Positions 23,872 through 38,800 of a stretch of 64,000 nt of DNA are shown here, piece after piece. The stretch is from Heterobilharzia americana (lineage: Eukaryota > Platyhelminthes > Trematoda > Strigeidida > Schistosomatidae): the NCBI GenBank assembly GCA_944470555.2, contig OX104130.1, forward strand, positions 44,611,491 to 44,675,490. Reading direction: 5' to 3'. The first letter of the stretch is position 1. Each line of letters starts with the position of its first letter. The notes below the pieces were generated by a model. It was given only the letters and a program-made list of their open reading frames with translations, was not told where the DNA came from and made no database searches. The position numbers and the translations under genes are program-made.

Positions 23872-26800
23872 AACATACCAAGGAGTTCAATTTCCTGCGG
23901 TGGTTGTAGTTTGAACCTAATGATTCATTGTACTAGTTTGTATTCACAGTTTAACGGGATTTTTCCAGACAAAAACATAACGTTTGGGAAGTATTTAGTA
24001 TTTACTGTTGCTTCCGCTTCAATAGTAAAAGCTACGTGCTAAGAAACGCGAATTTGAAATTACTTTCTCAATACATTGGTGGTGAAATAGCATCGCTTAC
24101 AATTATATTTGTGGATTTAGGTCTAGACTGAGTACATAATTATCGGTTAAGTTGTTGGGTTACATTCATTTTATACTTCTCACTGTCATTACTAAGTCGT
24201 ATAAAATGATCGAAAAAATTCCGTTGGGTCGCTAAAGATCAACACAATTCATCTAAGAAATTTTTCTTTCTGGCGAATCTTTTTCAAAAACTGTAAGTCC
24301 GTGTTTATTATTCCAACGAGAAGGCATGCCCATCAACAGCTAATGAATCGACAAGAAGCATCAAGGCGATTGCCTAACAATCCAGGAAGTGATAGAGCTG
24401 GTAGTTAAAATGGAATGGTCAGTATGAAATTAAAATATACAGAGTCAAAAAAGGGGAAGAAAATAATAATGATAAATAAATGAAATGCCTAGTTGTAAGT
24501 GCAAAAGACGTTTTTAAGACGTGCTCTGTATTTTCCTTTAAATCTTACAAAGTAACTCGTTTTCTTAGTTTAAAACACCGCATCTAAAATACTTTTTCGT
24601 CCTAATAAAAGCGTTAGCAATTTTTACTCGTACCCTAACAAGCATATTCCAGTGTTACAAATTATTTCCTGATTAATGAATAGGAGGCTTATTTAGATAA
24701 TACTCAACTATTATCTCCTGTATTTTGTTTACTCTAAAAAATAATCTTACAGATAGCATATCTGATATAGTTTCCTTAAATTTACGTATCCATAGGACGG
24801 CAATGTTAAACTGTATAAAACGGAGTTGAAACACTTAACGAAAAATCGTGATGATGCTTCTAAAGTAAGACATACATTCCTAATTTTTATTTCTACCTGG
24901 TTGGTTTTTACTAATATTGTTGTTGGATCTTGCAGCTAATTTAATAATAAATTTCGTTTTTATTTTATATGCGATATTTTATTCGAACACAGCTTTTCGT
25001 TTACAAACTATTTCGTTACTTGGTGGTAACCTAGGTAATATTGTCTTAGTCATTTGTACTGACTGTATCCTAAATGTCGGTGTATACAATTTGCACATTT
25101 AGCTGGTTCACGTAACATCAGTGCACTGTATTTGTTGTCATAAAATCCGGGTAATTCTATGCTGAAAATGATGTGGATTTGACTTTTCAAGGAAACGTCC
25201 TATCTTTTGGATTGTTCTTACGGGTTTACTGATAAGGTCTATACTCAAAAATTCGATTCAAAGTTTCTCATCAATTACCTACTTAGATCTACACTAAATG
25301 ATTAGTCTCAAACTTTATCAGGCGATGCTCTGTTAGACAGAACATTCTTTTTTGTATGTATAACAAAGTGTGAGATTTCATTGTACTGCGCACTCATATT
25401 TTTAATCTGAAATATAGTTGAATGGTAAAAGTTGCTCGGTCTAAATCTGTTTCCTTGTTGTTCAATTTCAGCTTCGTTCTGAAAGAGAAGAAATACTCCA
25501 TTCAATAGAAAAACAAGAAAGAAATTTAGAAGAAATGTCTGCTAAAATTCAACCTGTTGTTGTAAGTAAAGTAAAATTATATCTTTGGTGCTTCTTGATG
25601 ACTTCAAAAACTAGGCTATCAGTTGACCTAACTGGAGACTTTTGGAGTTAAAATTGAGCTAGTATCCCATGAACGTTTATATTATATTTATTTATTTATT
25701 TGTCCCTTCTGTCGACTTGTTAGTTTTTCCCTGTAGATCTTCAAGTTTGAACGACAAGATTTAGGTCGCCATTCTTTGGAAGTTTGACAAGGTAGTCTTT
25801 CTTCCAGTCTGCAGGTATTTTTCCTTCCTTCCAAACCTTCTGCAGTAGTAGTGTGAGCATGTCCGCTGTTGTCTCTGCGTCTGTTTTCAGTGCTTCTGGT
25901 GGGATTCCATCTGGTCCTGCTGCTTTCACGGCTTTCAGCAACTTTATGGCGTTCAGGGCTTCACTTCTGCTTTTGTCGGAGGGCCTGTGTTCACTGGTGG
26001 TTCCAAAGCGGGACTGCTGGTGGTATTTCTGAATGAGTTGCAGGTGGTGGTCGATTCAAGAGCTTTTTGAAGTGGTCAGCACATCGTTTTCTTTGTTTCT
26101 CCTCTTTGCTAACTAGGTTTCCTTCACTATCTTTCATTGATTTCATCTGTGCTGTGTTGATGTCTTCTCTATCAGATAGTGACCTGGTTATTTGATATAA
26201 TGTTGTCAGGTCTCTCCTACCAGCTGCCAGCCTGTTCTGCTTCACTTGCAAGTGTGTCGTAGAAGTGTTTTTTGCCTTTCGACGGACTCTTCTTCACTCC
26301 TTTGTCCAGTGTTGTGTAGGTTGTATTCAGTTCCGCTTTTGGCTGTTAATCCGTGCACTGCACTGGTTCGCCTGCTTCACCATCTTCCTCTCCCTGCTCT
26401 ATCGGCCTCAATGTGTCCGTGTAGATCCATTCCTTGTCTTATTTCTTCCCATATCTCTTTCAAAGAGTTCTAGTGTTCTTCCACGTAGGTTTGTTCACGG
26501 ATGTTGCTTAATGTCTCCCATTTTGTTGTGATGACTGACGTGAAAATGTCTTTTGTGGTTTCGTCCTTTAGTTTTTGGGTGTTGAACTTGAACTGTGGTC
26601 TATCACCAACTTCTGTGAAGGCCTTCAATTTGATTTTGTAGGTTCCTTGCACTAGGTAGAGGGATCTGAATCTACATCTGTTCCTCTTCTTGATCTGAGC
26701 TTATGTCCGGTTGGCTGGCTGCGTCTCCACTTTCTTGAGACTGAGATGAAGTCGATCTGATTTCTAGTGTGTCCTGGTGTCTGATGAAATCCATGTCGCT

Positions 26801-29800
26801 TTATGATGTCCTTTGATTTAAAGTAGCTTGCCTTAATGTGAAGTTGTTTTAGTATCTGATGTTTTGTTCATTATCTTTGCTGGAAACTTGCATTTATACT
26901 TCGCAAAGAAGTTGTTTAAAACATTACCTTACTTTTAGAATTATTATACGTTTCTAACGAAAATATTTTGACTTCCTATCAGATAGTCTTGGCAAGTAGG
27001 CTATTCTTATTTAAGGGTATGATTTTGCAGGCTTAAAAGAAAACTAGGTTCGCTGGAGGATTCGGATCAGTGCTCTACTGATTGAACTGCAAGACCGAGC
27101 TACTTCTCATTTTTGTTTCAGTTATCCAGGTTTCGCCTGTCTTCCTCGTGAATAAGGGGTCCATGACTGTCCTTTCATTGTCTCATTAGCTGTCTAACCA
27201 GGTATTCTTGGCCCGTTTCTTATGAAGCTGAATCAGCAGGAAAGGGCGTAAGACTGATTATTGATTAAAAGTAGAGAGTATCTAGAAAAAATCTGACTGC
27301 AAACTTCCTAGGCAATGCATTATTCGTCTGTTCATCGCCATGTGACAGTTTATTTAATATTTTTACACTCCATGCTAGAACTCAAGAATCACTCCAACTA
27401 CTCAAAAACAAGCAAGACCACTACTGCTGATGATACTGGACATTACTCATACTGTTTCACCCGTTAAACCTAACTTCTCCACTGTAGATGTTTCTGTCCT
27501 AACTTAAACAATTTAATTAATATCTCTTTCTAAAGTTAATATTTATTGAAGCTGTTTCTAGCTAATGAGAAGCCACTAAGTAAAATCAATACATTTCATT
27601 TTCTAAATATTATTTTAAAGAAATAGTTCATTATCACGAAAATTCGGGTCTAAACTTATGTAAAAAACTACCACAAACCTTGTGAATCGTATTTTTAATG
27701 TTAACATTGTTGTCTAAAGAGAATGTAACGTTATTAACGTCCGTTTGGATAGTACAGACCGCTTAGCAGTTATCAGTAGTGTATATAGATCTGCATAACA
27801 ACTTAAATAACAATATGATAATTTTTGATTTGTGTTTCTCATTTCTCTTCAAGTTCAAGGCATTGTCTTGGAACTGTTATGCATCTGTACCCACTTGGTT
27901 TACCTGATAAGTCACACAAATTCATGTGCGTTAGTGCCTAGCACAGTCCTGGCTTAGATACAAAAGACTGAGTTAGTTTTCACCGCTTTATTCCACCTCT
28001 GCTGTCGACAAGTATCCCAATACCTATTAAAGTTTGGACGTATCGGTGAAGTATACTGTCATTGAGTCATGCGTTACGCATTTGTCAGCGAAGGTCAACA
28101 GTCGGCCATTTTTCTTCTCAGCGTCAGGTATCACTTGTGCATACCTTAGAGTTTTTCCATCAGGTCAACCCTGAAAACGCTTTGCATTGTTGAATGTAAA
28201 AGAAATGTAGTATCAAAATATATTTGTTTGCAAACCGCTTTAAGACCTACTTTTATCACTTTTAAAGGAACAACTCAATCGTTACAAAAAGCGCTACGCA
28301 GAGCTTACACAACTGCAAGCTGAGATTAGTAAGTTTAATGTCATGTAAATTTTTTACTGTAAATTTGATCAGTGGGTAGAAGAGTTGAATACTGCCATTC
28401 GGGATTTTAAAGGAGCATACTCTACTTAAGCGTTGTAAATTCTTTTTATCAATTAGTTGCTCGTACTCATCTGCCTCCAAACCATCTCGAGCGATCTATC
28501 ACTTTAGTACACTGGTGTTGTCCATTTTTTTATGACTTCATATTTCATACAAAGTGGGGTTTGTTCGCCAGTGAACAAAATCAGTGTTTGGGTGTACGTC
28601 TGGTGATCCTTGTATGTACACAATCAAATTTTTCGCTTATATATTCACAATAATTATAAAGTGTTGATTAGGCTTTTCCCGATAATTCAATCTGGGAATA
28701 AACATTTTTATTATCCTAACAGTTAATTTCCTAATGAAAATATTCTATAAACTTTACAGAATCTTGTGAAGCTGAACGTGTTCATTTGACCGATACTATC
28801 ACAAATTTAATGGCAAATATACATGACGAATTTAAAGGTAAGAATGTGTTTACTACTCTACTCTTCTTCGCCCCACACTTCTTTACTCATCCACTACCTT
28901 TCGAAGCTGCTTTATCATTCCTTTTATTCGATTTTAGTTGATTTTTATGAGATGTATCACACAGTAGAACAGTATCATTTACTGGATTACGTTTCGGACA
29001 CAATTTATTGTCCAAAGTCATATGATTTCTTTTAATGAATCTAAAGCGACAGTCGCGCTTTTGTATTGTGTCAGGTTTTTAGTGTTTAACAATACTGTGT
29101 TCCTTTAATTCTTTCACGAGAATAGCCACTTAACTAACACATTACTAAGTTTGGATCTACTGACTGTCATTCTCTTTCTTGAAATAATGACTGCGCAGCA
29201 TTTATTAAAACAAAAAACTGACTGGAAATAAATAGGTTTTGATAGTAGTAAAATGAATTCACTTTATTGTAGTCTATTTAGTGATTAGCAGTGAAATCTA
29301 GGATGCGCCTTTCGTCCTATTTGGGACTCGTCGTTTAAACCTGCCTGAACTGCAGTGAATGATGTTGTTCTCACTGAGAATTGAACACAGTATCCATCGC
29401 TTCAAACACCAAAGCGTTATCCATTAGGCCGCTGAGATACGAAAGCCACCACTTGTGAATTCACTTTATCTTATATTAGCCCATTATCTGTCAACAACCT
29501 TAAACAACCTTAAACGTAGGAGAAATGAGTAGACTAAGCTTGGAAGGTGGCTTTGAAGTAGTCTGGGAAGATTGTGCAAGTGTTTTTTGGTTTTTATCAG
29601 TCGTTTAATTAGTTTTCTTATCATTATGAATGGTAAAGAGTTTGTATTTCAATATTTAGCATAATTTATTAGAAATTTGATTGTTATACTTTTATCCTGA
29701 TAAATCCTATTATATTCAGTTACATTGGCATCTACGGATAATAGTTTCAAGATTATATTTATTTAAAACAGGAAGTGATGAAGATTTGAAGTATTTGATA

Positions 29801-32800
29801 GAGGATGCTGAGACAGAATATGAGAAGAAAAACTTTCAGCTCAGCCAGGTTTGTAACCGTCCACTTTATAAAATTAATTTTAACACACTAGTAGTTGTGT
29901 TTTTATCGTAATTATTTATACGGTACGAGTGTTATTATGCTTAAGGTTCACATTGACTAGCAGTTAAAGGTCTGAATTAGCCATCTACCATATTTTTCCT
30001 CCTACTTGCTCAATACTTAATTTGATGAAATGGAGGAAATTTATCTTATGAAGTATTTTCCGCAACTGTAGTTTGTAGGAAGGTACCTATCACAGCCTTC
30101 ATCATCATCAAAGTCAAGATAGGACTGCATAGCGGTGCAAGTTGCTACATTTCATATCAGCACATCTAGTAACAAGGAAATAAATGGAAGATGAAGAAAG
30201 AAAGAGAAACCGGTTTAACGAAGTAGAAAGTAGTAGTAGAGAAGAAGGAGGAATGAGAAAATGATGAGGTCAAGCATATTGGTCAAACTGAAGGTAATTT
30301 GAGTATACATCTGTACCACTGACATCGATTCTGAGCCATATAACTTAGAGTCTCCAACCACTGGTTTCTCTTGTCCCGTGAACTCTGACCGGCAAGTCTG
30401 CATCGCCCCACATGGTTCGAACGAACAGTCAAAGACTTCATGCATTGATGCCATGTTTTAGTCTGGCTATCACGAACCTTTTTCTAGCCTGAAGCTACTT
30501 TGGCTAACGTTGAGCGGAGGGCCAGTCGTTGGCTTATTATACTCAACACACGTCGCAGCCATCTCAGTCGATGAAGGTTCACAACCACACCTACCAACTT
30601 ACCTCTTCTGCCTAAAACTCTACATCTGACTTCTGCGTTACCCACGCAGTGACACCACGAAACACGGCGTATGCTACGAAGGCAACGGTGTTCAAACACC
30701 TGGGGCTTTCTAATGTCTTCTACTTTTAATGGCCATGGTTCATAGCCGTACAGTGGAACAGAGCGGACCGCAGCACAGTACACTCGATCCTTAATAGATA
30801 ATCGGATTTCGCGGTAACGCCACAGATGGCGTCAGTTGACGAAAGCCAACCAAGCCTTTTGTATCCGATGGACGACATGCCAGACAGTATCTTTCTTTAT
30901 GTTTGAAGTTCGTGCTAGCTAGAAATAAACGGTTATCGAAGGACATTTGTAGTAGGTGATCACCGTTATCTGTTCGTTCAGCTGGGATTCTGAAGGCGCC
31001 ACCTAAGTGCCTTTCTGCCTCACTCAGTCTACCCAACTGTCCATTAAAATCATCCACAATGACAACCACCTCTGAAAGTTTGGCTTTCGGAAGGAGACTA
31101 GATAGATACTTCATCTAGACTGTAGTCAGTGGATGCGTAAGAGACAACGGCGAGTTTCACTATTTCTTTTAGTTCTCACTGTGCCGTTTAGTCGGACAAC
31201 GCATAGGTGACTGTCAACCAGGATCCAATCTTGCAGTGAGCACCTTGCCCTGGTGCATAGTGCTATGTCTACACCTCCAAGACCTCGAGAACTAGCCATC
31301 AAATCTCCAGGAACTCGAAGGGTGAATTTTGCAGATTTACCATATTGGCCAAGAGAGGTTAAGTGAATGGCCTTATTAAGGTCCTGTATGCGAGTCCCAC
31401 AAACACAGCACATATCTATGGCCCAAGTTGCTACAGTTTTGGTCAATAAAGCTTATTGGTTAACTTGACGGAGGATGCGGACATTGGGGCTCTGATGTGT
31501 AGTTTGGAGCGTGGTTTTAAGTGACTAGGGATGCTGTTTTGTGGACTCAAATCGCTGTCAAAAGCTACAGAGCCAGAAGAATTCAAAGATGATGTAGGAT
31601 TGTTAAATGAGAGAAGTGAAGGAAGATTATAAGACAAGAATGAGGGAGGTGGATAGTGGTCTGAGGGAACTTGAGCGCTGACAGAGTTGTGAGGGCGGTT
31701 AACACTGCCCCACTGTCCACACCGTGGAAGGTTAGGTCTTCTTCAGGTACCTGAAAGGGAAAAAGATTTGTGTGGCTGCAGAACTCATGAGACATCTGCT
31801 TTAAGACCTGTCACACATAGCGTTTTGTGGGTTGTTGTTTTGAGGCTTGGTCGTCCTAACGCCGTATAGACAAAAAGTAGTACGACTGACTCTGAGAGAC
31901 TGTGCGGCATGGTGGAGAGTGCATTTTTACTTCATCTGCTCTTCATTCTTTATTTTTAGTGGTAGTAGAATTCTCCATATCTCTTGAATGTGTATTGAAT
32001 CATTCTCATTCCATAAATTGCCATTAGTCCGGTGAACAAGGACTCAGTAATCGATTTCTCTATCTGACTATATTCATCTTAAGTACTGTTAACACCTCCC
32101 ACTCTGTTGTATGATTCTGTTAGTTCCATCCATTACAAAAGCTGGATTCTTATCTGAGTTACTGATTTGAAAGTTAGCCAAGTGTCTGTAATGTTAGGGC
32201 AGAACTTAGGGATTGTGGCAGAGCATAATTCCACATTAGATTGTTTATTTGATGATATGGCACACAGTGACCAAGTATAATTTACTGGATGACGTTTCGA
32301 GCAGAATTTATTACTCATATTCATATCAAAGATGTGCCCCAAGCGTCATCCAGTAAATCACACTGTGCCACTCGGTGGAACTAAGTGTCTGTACTTTGAT
32401 GATCCAAGGGAATCTGGTTATCTATTTTAACCTATGTACTTGACCATGCGGTCATTACATAACATCTACAAGTTTGGATTGTTTCGTTAAATTAGATCAA
32501 TATTATCTTTAAACTGACAGAATTTTAAAGTTGTAGGTTTAAATACAGTCCTTATTCCAGACTTATAAAGAATCCCATGTAGACTCTCTCGTATTTCCTT
32601 TCTTCAAGTAGCAGCAATAAAAGCATTTGATCCTCTCATATGTCTTCATTCGTAGTTAACAGAACGATTATAAAGGATTTTCGTCTGTTGTTTCTCGAAA
32701 ACAAGTTTGTCGATGGAAAAGCCTCTGAGTCTTTGGAATTATTTTATATTTTTAAATTATTTGCTACATATAAACCAACGTAGCCCTGTCTAAATTTACC

Positions 32801-35800
32801 AATCCAATCATTTTAACTTAAAAGTCGATTTGCATGTAGAACTAAAACTATTGGTCAAGCGTAAAATGTTGCAAAAATCTTGAATGCACTGCTCAGTTTG
32901 CCTAAAAAGAAGAGTCCTGAGGTTGTTTTCTCATAAAAGTTTGAACCCTATGTCCAGAGCTCTCTTCTAGTGTAGTGGATTATCCGCTTGGTTTCAAAAG
33001 TACCCTGATTGGCAGATATTGAGGCTTCACGTTATGGACAGTCCGTAAATATCCACGTCCCACTTTATTTCTAGTTCGTCGTCTAGTATCTTACATTTCA
33101 ACAGCTTTTTTGATGGAGACGTAAATCCTCCCAAGCGTCCCTGCAGACCACTGCTGCATGAATTCAGTGTTGTTGAAGTTCATTTGAAGGCTTGTGGGGA
33201 TTTTGTGGATTTCAGATTGATATTCATCATGGAACTCTTTAAAACTTATGTGGAAGGAAACCTGCATAACCGTATTATGAAGGAAGAAGAAAGAGGACAA
33301 GGAATAGATCTTGACGGACACATGGAAGCTGATAGACGAGAAGATGGTGAAGCAGAAGATGAACCAGTGCAAGGATGCACAACGAAAAGACGAACTGAGT
33401 ACAACTTATAAAACGCTGGACAAAGAAATGAAGAAGAGTGCATGCAAAGACAACAGACACTTCTACCACACATTGGAAAGCGAAGCAGAAGAAGTCAGCT
33501 CAGACGAAACTTTGGAAGATAGTGGAGGAAACTTAGTTACCAAAGAGGAGAAACAAAGGAAGCGATCGGCTGACCACTTCAAAAAGCTCTTGAATCGACC
33601 ACCACCTGCAACTCATTCAGAAATACCACCAGCAGTCCCGCTTTGGAACCACCAGTGAACACAGGCCCTCCGACAAAAGCAGAAGTGAAGCCCTGAACGC
33701 CATAAAGTTGCTAAAAGCCGTGAAAGCAGCAGGATCAGATGGAATCCCACCAGAAGCACTGAAAACAGACGCAGAGACAACAGCGGACATGCTCACACTA
33801 CTACTGCAGAAGGTTTGGAAGGAAGGAAAAATACCTGCAGACTGGAAGAAAGACTACCTTGTCAAACTCCCAAAGAAGGGTGACCTGAATCTTTGCGAGA
33901 ACTGGCGCGGAATCATGCTCCATCCCTGTCCACCCAAGGCAAGCAAAATATTATGGCACATCATCCTGGAGAGACTAAAGGATGCACTGGATTCAAAACT
34001 GTGACTGGAATAGAATAGCTGGCTGGCTGGCTTCAGGAAGTACAAATCATATGCGAATCAAATCGCAACGCTTCGTATCATCAAGAACAGAGCATGGAAC
34101 GGCAGTCAACTCTCTACCTCAACTTCATGGACTTTGAAAAGGACTTCGACAGCGTCGATCAAGATTTAATTTAGCAGGCAGATGCTTCAACACTACGGAG
34201 TGCCACAAATCTTTATCAACCTCATTCAACAGCTATATGAAGACGCTACATGTCAAGTGATCCACAATGGAAAGCTCAGTGATGCCTTTGAAGTGTAGAC
34301 AGGAGTAGGACAAGGCTGCCTACTATCACCGATGATCTTCCTGATTGTGGTTGACTGGACCATGCAGCGAACCGTGAAGAGCGAGTAGATGGGCATACGC
34401 TGTTTGACCGATGAAAAGAGCCTAGAAGATTTGGGTTTCGCCAACGATAATGATTTCTGTCTAGTGTCTTGTCGCTCAAACTCGAAGATCTACAGGCAAA
34501 AACTAACAAGTTGACAGAAGAGACGAGGCGGCAAAGACGGGACTTCAAGCGAACGTAGAGAAGATGGAGGTGATGAAGATACCCAACCAATGCCACCACC
34601 AACAACAACAAGCTCCAATCACTATCAATGGGAGAAACCTACAGGAAGTAGTTTCTTTCACCTACCTAAGCAGCATCGTTTCAATTACAGATGGCACAGA
34701 CGAGGATGCCGAAGGCAGGATCGGAAAAGCAAGACAGGCGTTCATTAACCTAAAACCAGTGTGGAGATCTGCACTCAGCATGTGTAACAAGATCCGGATT
34801 TTCAACACTAGTTCAGTCAAGTAAGTCAGTGCTTCTATGTGATGATTCAGAGACTTGGCGCGTTACGAAAAGTATTTCCAACAAACTACAGATATTCATC
34901 AACAACTGCTTCCTACGCTTACTCGTTACTGAAGATCAGAAGGCGAGAAACAGTAAGTAACAAGGAACTCTGGTCGGCTGGCAATGAACCAGCGAAGCAA
35001 GAACCTATCACACAACAAATATGCAGAAGAAAGTGAAGATGGATTGTGCATACACTGAGAAGTCGACTGGGGACATCACGTTCCAGGCACTCGAGTGGAA
35101 TCCAAAGGGGAAGCGATGGGTTGGGCGTCCGAGGGTGACATGGAGGAGATTGTGTGAGGAAGAAATGAGAACTTGTGGACAGTTGTGGAGCCAGGTTCAA
35201 AAGATTGCAGAGAACAGAGTGGAATGGAGACATGCTACTGAAGCCCTATATTCCATTAGGAACCCAAGGGAAAAATAATGAATAATAATAATTATAGTTC
35301 ATCATGGACTGACATCAGTTGGAGAAACTTTGGAAACCTGGGAGCACTGGATAGCTTTTTCGTCGCAGGTGCGCACTGCTGAGAAGTTCCGAACTAGGAC
35401 GAAGCAAGTGTCCAGTGCCTCCATGTTTCCAATATTTCTCCAACTGTTGTTAAAGTCATTTGACTTTGCAATGACAGCTTCATGCGTAAATATCAAAGAA
35501 AAACAAAAAATTGTTAATATCCTAAATTACAAGTCATCTCCGTTATTTCTTTTTTTTAGTCTGTGGATATTATCATTTAGAAATTGATCTTTGTAACTAT
35601 CCATTTGTAAGCCATTCACCTCGTTAATTTTTACCTAATCATAAAGGCATCTCAAAATCTATCCGCTTTGAAAGCCTCATGCAGGCCATACCACTTATTT
35701 TTCACTATCTCAGGGATTATCAGTGAGACAACTAATAGTTTTACTCGTGTATATTTAAAAAAAATGGTTAAACAGTGTTGTCGTCTTGTTGGCATTGAAT

Positions 35801-38800
35801 AAGGCAGTCGAAAAGTTGTTTTAAATTTGTTTTTTCCTCCTTCACTTTCGATAACTCTCTACCACTTTTGATTACTTTCTTCTTGATGTTTCTATTTTTC
35901 ATCTTGGGGCCTTCAAACTTTCTGTACTGATATGAGATGTGGCAACTGCACCGTTACTCACTATTGCTAGGTTGCATGTCGATACCGAATGGTTGTTTTA
36001 GATTCTAATATTTGCGTGCTAAAATCCTACTTAAATATTACTATTGCCTGGTTAACATCGGTCGGTGTTCCACTTTTGCTTTACATACTAATATTGCTGT
36101 CAGTATGAAAACCTCCTACAAAGAAAACGTAAAGAGTTGACTACTTTGGAAGCTAACCGGACCGAAATCATGGTCGAACAAGCACAAGTAGAAATGGAAC
36201 TTAGGGTAAATAAAAGTTTTTCTCATTCTTTTTCTCTGGTTTTCATTTTTTGCACCGTATTATGAAATTGTAGAAGCGAATCAGATTTGATCATTCTTTT
36301 TTGAGTCAAAGTGTTATCTGAATTTACATATACGGATGTACTGAACTGAGTTTTATGCTTAAAACTCTGCAGAAGATACGAGTTTCTTTTATTAGAAACT
36401 TTAAGGTTAATGATTCTTCACTGATGATAGTAAAAATACCAGCTGAATTCAGAGTTCATTGAACTGATTTTTGAAAACCCTAATACTGTATTCATATCTG
36501 CTAAACGCTGTCTCAGCTATCGCGTCATCAGTTTTTTAGCTACTGAAGTTTATCACTTCATTTAGTACGTAATATTACAAGTTAAATTATAGGTACAGCA
36601 GTATTATGTCTTAGGCCGATAGCTACATCTATTTTGAGAAGACTAACGATCCTTTCTTAACTATCTAAATGGTAGTACATTGATGAGAGTGGAAGCCGTA
36701 TAACTTGAATGATTATAAACTGATTGACTGAAACTCAATATGATTGGTAATGTACACTTCAAATGAATTACCAATGCTATCTGTATAATCGGGCTGGTTT
36801 TTTCGATCATCCTTGCTATCTTGGTATCAAATTGCTATTTTTTTCAACTTGACACCAATGATTTTCTTCGCTTAAACCATCTGAATCTAGTTAATTAATC
36901 CCTCAATAGATTGAGAAATCAAAAATAGTTCGAGCAACCTAGTTGAGGTTTTGGTTGTTTATTTGCCAGTAAAAATTCATAACTAATGGTAAACAAGTAC
37001 TTTTGTTCATTTTTAAACGATTACTTATGGATGCCTTCGTTGTTACTACATTTAAAGTATTCGTTACTATTGAGAGAGTATACACACATCCAACATCTTA
37101 GTTAGGCATGTCTTTTAAATGCTTCCTATGCACAAATTATAATTTCAGTGGGTCGTAATCTATGATTAAATACACGTCCTATTATTTACTAGAAGGTATG
37201 AACGAAATATCATTATCGAAATGGGAAAAAAGTGAATTCCAATGTGCATTTTATGATGATGGTTATTTCACAACTCTACCAATCACTTGTAGAGTTTATG
37301 ATACACCTCATACTCTGCTACTTCGTAAACGATGTTTCATTTTTTCAGTTTTCTCCAATATTTCCATCATGGTACATGAGGGAGGGAGCAGGTTAGATAT
37401 TAAATTCTTGTTGTCGGGTCTCTATCGTTACACTGTCCACTTTCAGACTTTACAGTGAAATCCTGTCTTAATAAAAAAAAACGCTTTTGCCGGATGTTGC
37501 GAACTTAGCATTCAAAATCGTTTTTATAAGATAATGAGACGAATGATTTTTACTTTAGCTTGAATTGTAACTCAAGAGTGGAGGATTCCTAAATATACTC
37601 AATTTTCAACCGGATTTTGTTTTATCGTGCTGCTTATCTCTTATTTGCAGCGTTTAAACGAAGCAGTAACCGGTCGTGATATGATTTTAGCATCAGTTGT
37701 TGCAAACCACGTTCCTGGTATGTTATTTAAGTCTTATAAAGTGTAAAAAGACATTCATTGGTTTGAATCATTAGAATATGTAGAAGTTTGTTTTTTATAT
37801 CATCAAATTGTTCAAAATTTATTTCATCCTCCTTAGTTGTTTTGGTCTAAATAAGATCATTGTTTGAATTTACAAACACGAAAAGCTTTCAGTCACTTTG
37901 ACTTATACTAAGTAATAATAATAATCCTTTCACCTGCTGCATGGGCTTGTCACTTCCCAAAATTGTAACTTCTACTTCTTAAAAAATGTTTCTTGACGTA
38001 AAATAATACTTGAGTTGTTCGTAACGGATTGGGATAAATAATGTGGAAATAAATGTCAAGTTGATAGTGAAAGTGAAGCGAATAGCTATGAACTTTTAAT
38101 AACTCTGTTGATCAATTCAATCGTAAAACAACTTTGTAAAAGAGATCCCTACTAAATAAGATATAATTTGGTTGGTAAGATATAGTTGGGACTTAGAAGT
38201 TAACCTTACGAGTGAATTCTTTCTCGAGATCAGACAAACAGAAAGTTCTTAAGGAAAGTAAATATTCAATATCTGATAGGGTAAACGCAGCGAGAATTCT
38301 CAATGTCGTTCACAACAATACATCTTAATGGGATTTACAGTTCATCACTGACTGTGTTAAGGTCCTTCCAAGTCTTATGCGGCACAGCATAATATTTTGT
38401 CCAAGGTACATAACCAATAAGCATGAAGAATACAAATACAGAGATTTATAAGTCATAGAAATATGGGTTGCGTTAAGGAAAATTGCTTTCACCAAATTAG
38501 TTAACTTTCAGGGTTTTTTTATAATGCAACCATTGATGTTTTATAAATTACAAAGCTGAAGTAAATCAGATTGATCTTCAAATGTGTAACTAAAATTATC
38601 ATTTTAAGTTTTGTGCAGGCAAATCGTAAAATATATCAGGATAGCCGAATTGCACTGGTTTAAATGCTGGGTAGTTTTCTCATCACTGTGATTTAGATAT
38701 TTCACTAAATCTCCTCTGAGAAAACTACACTTATATGAAAGGATTTGGAATATTTCTTTCATTCTTAGTGTAAGTAATTTTGATTTCTATGCTCAACAGT

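Noticed and set aside
37162..37458. Plus-strand open frame of 98 codons in RAD50 intron 12
   Set aside because: Good RAD50 splice junctions lie either side and keep phase without it; the composition is not like the coiled coil and I recognise no family.
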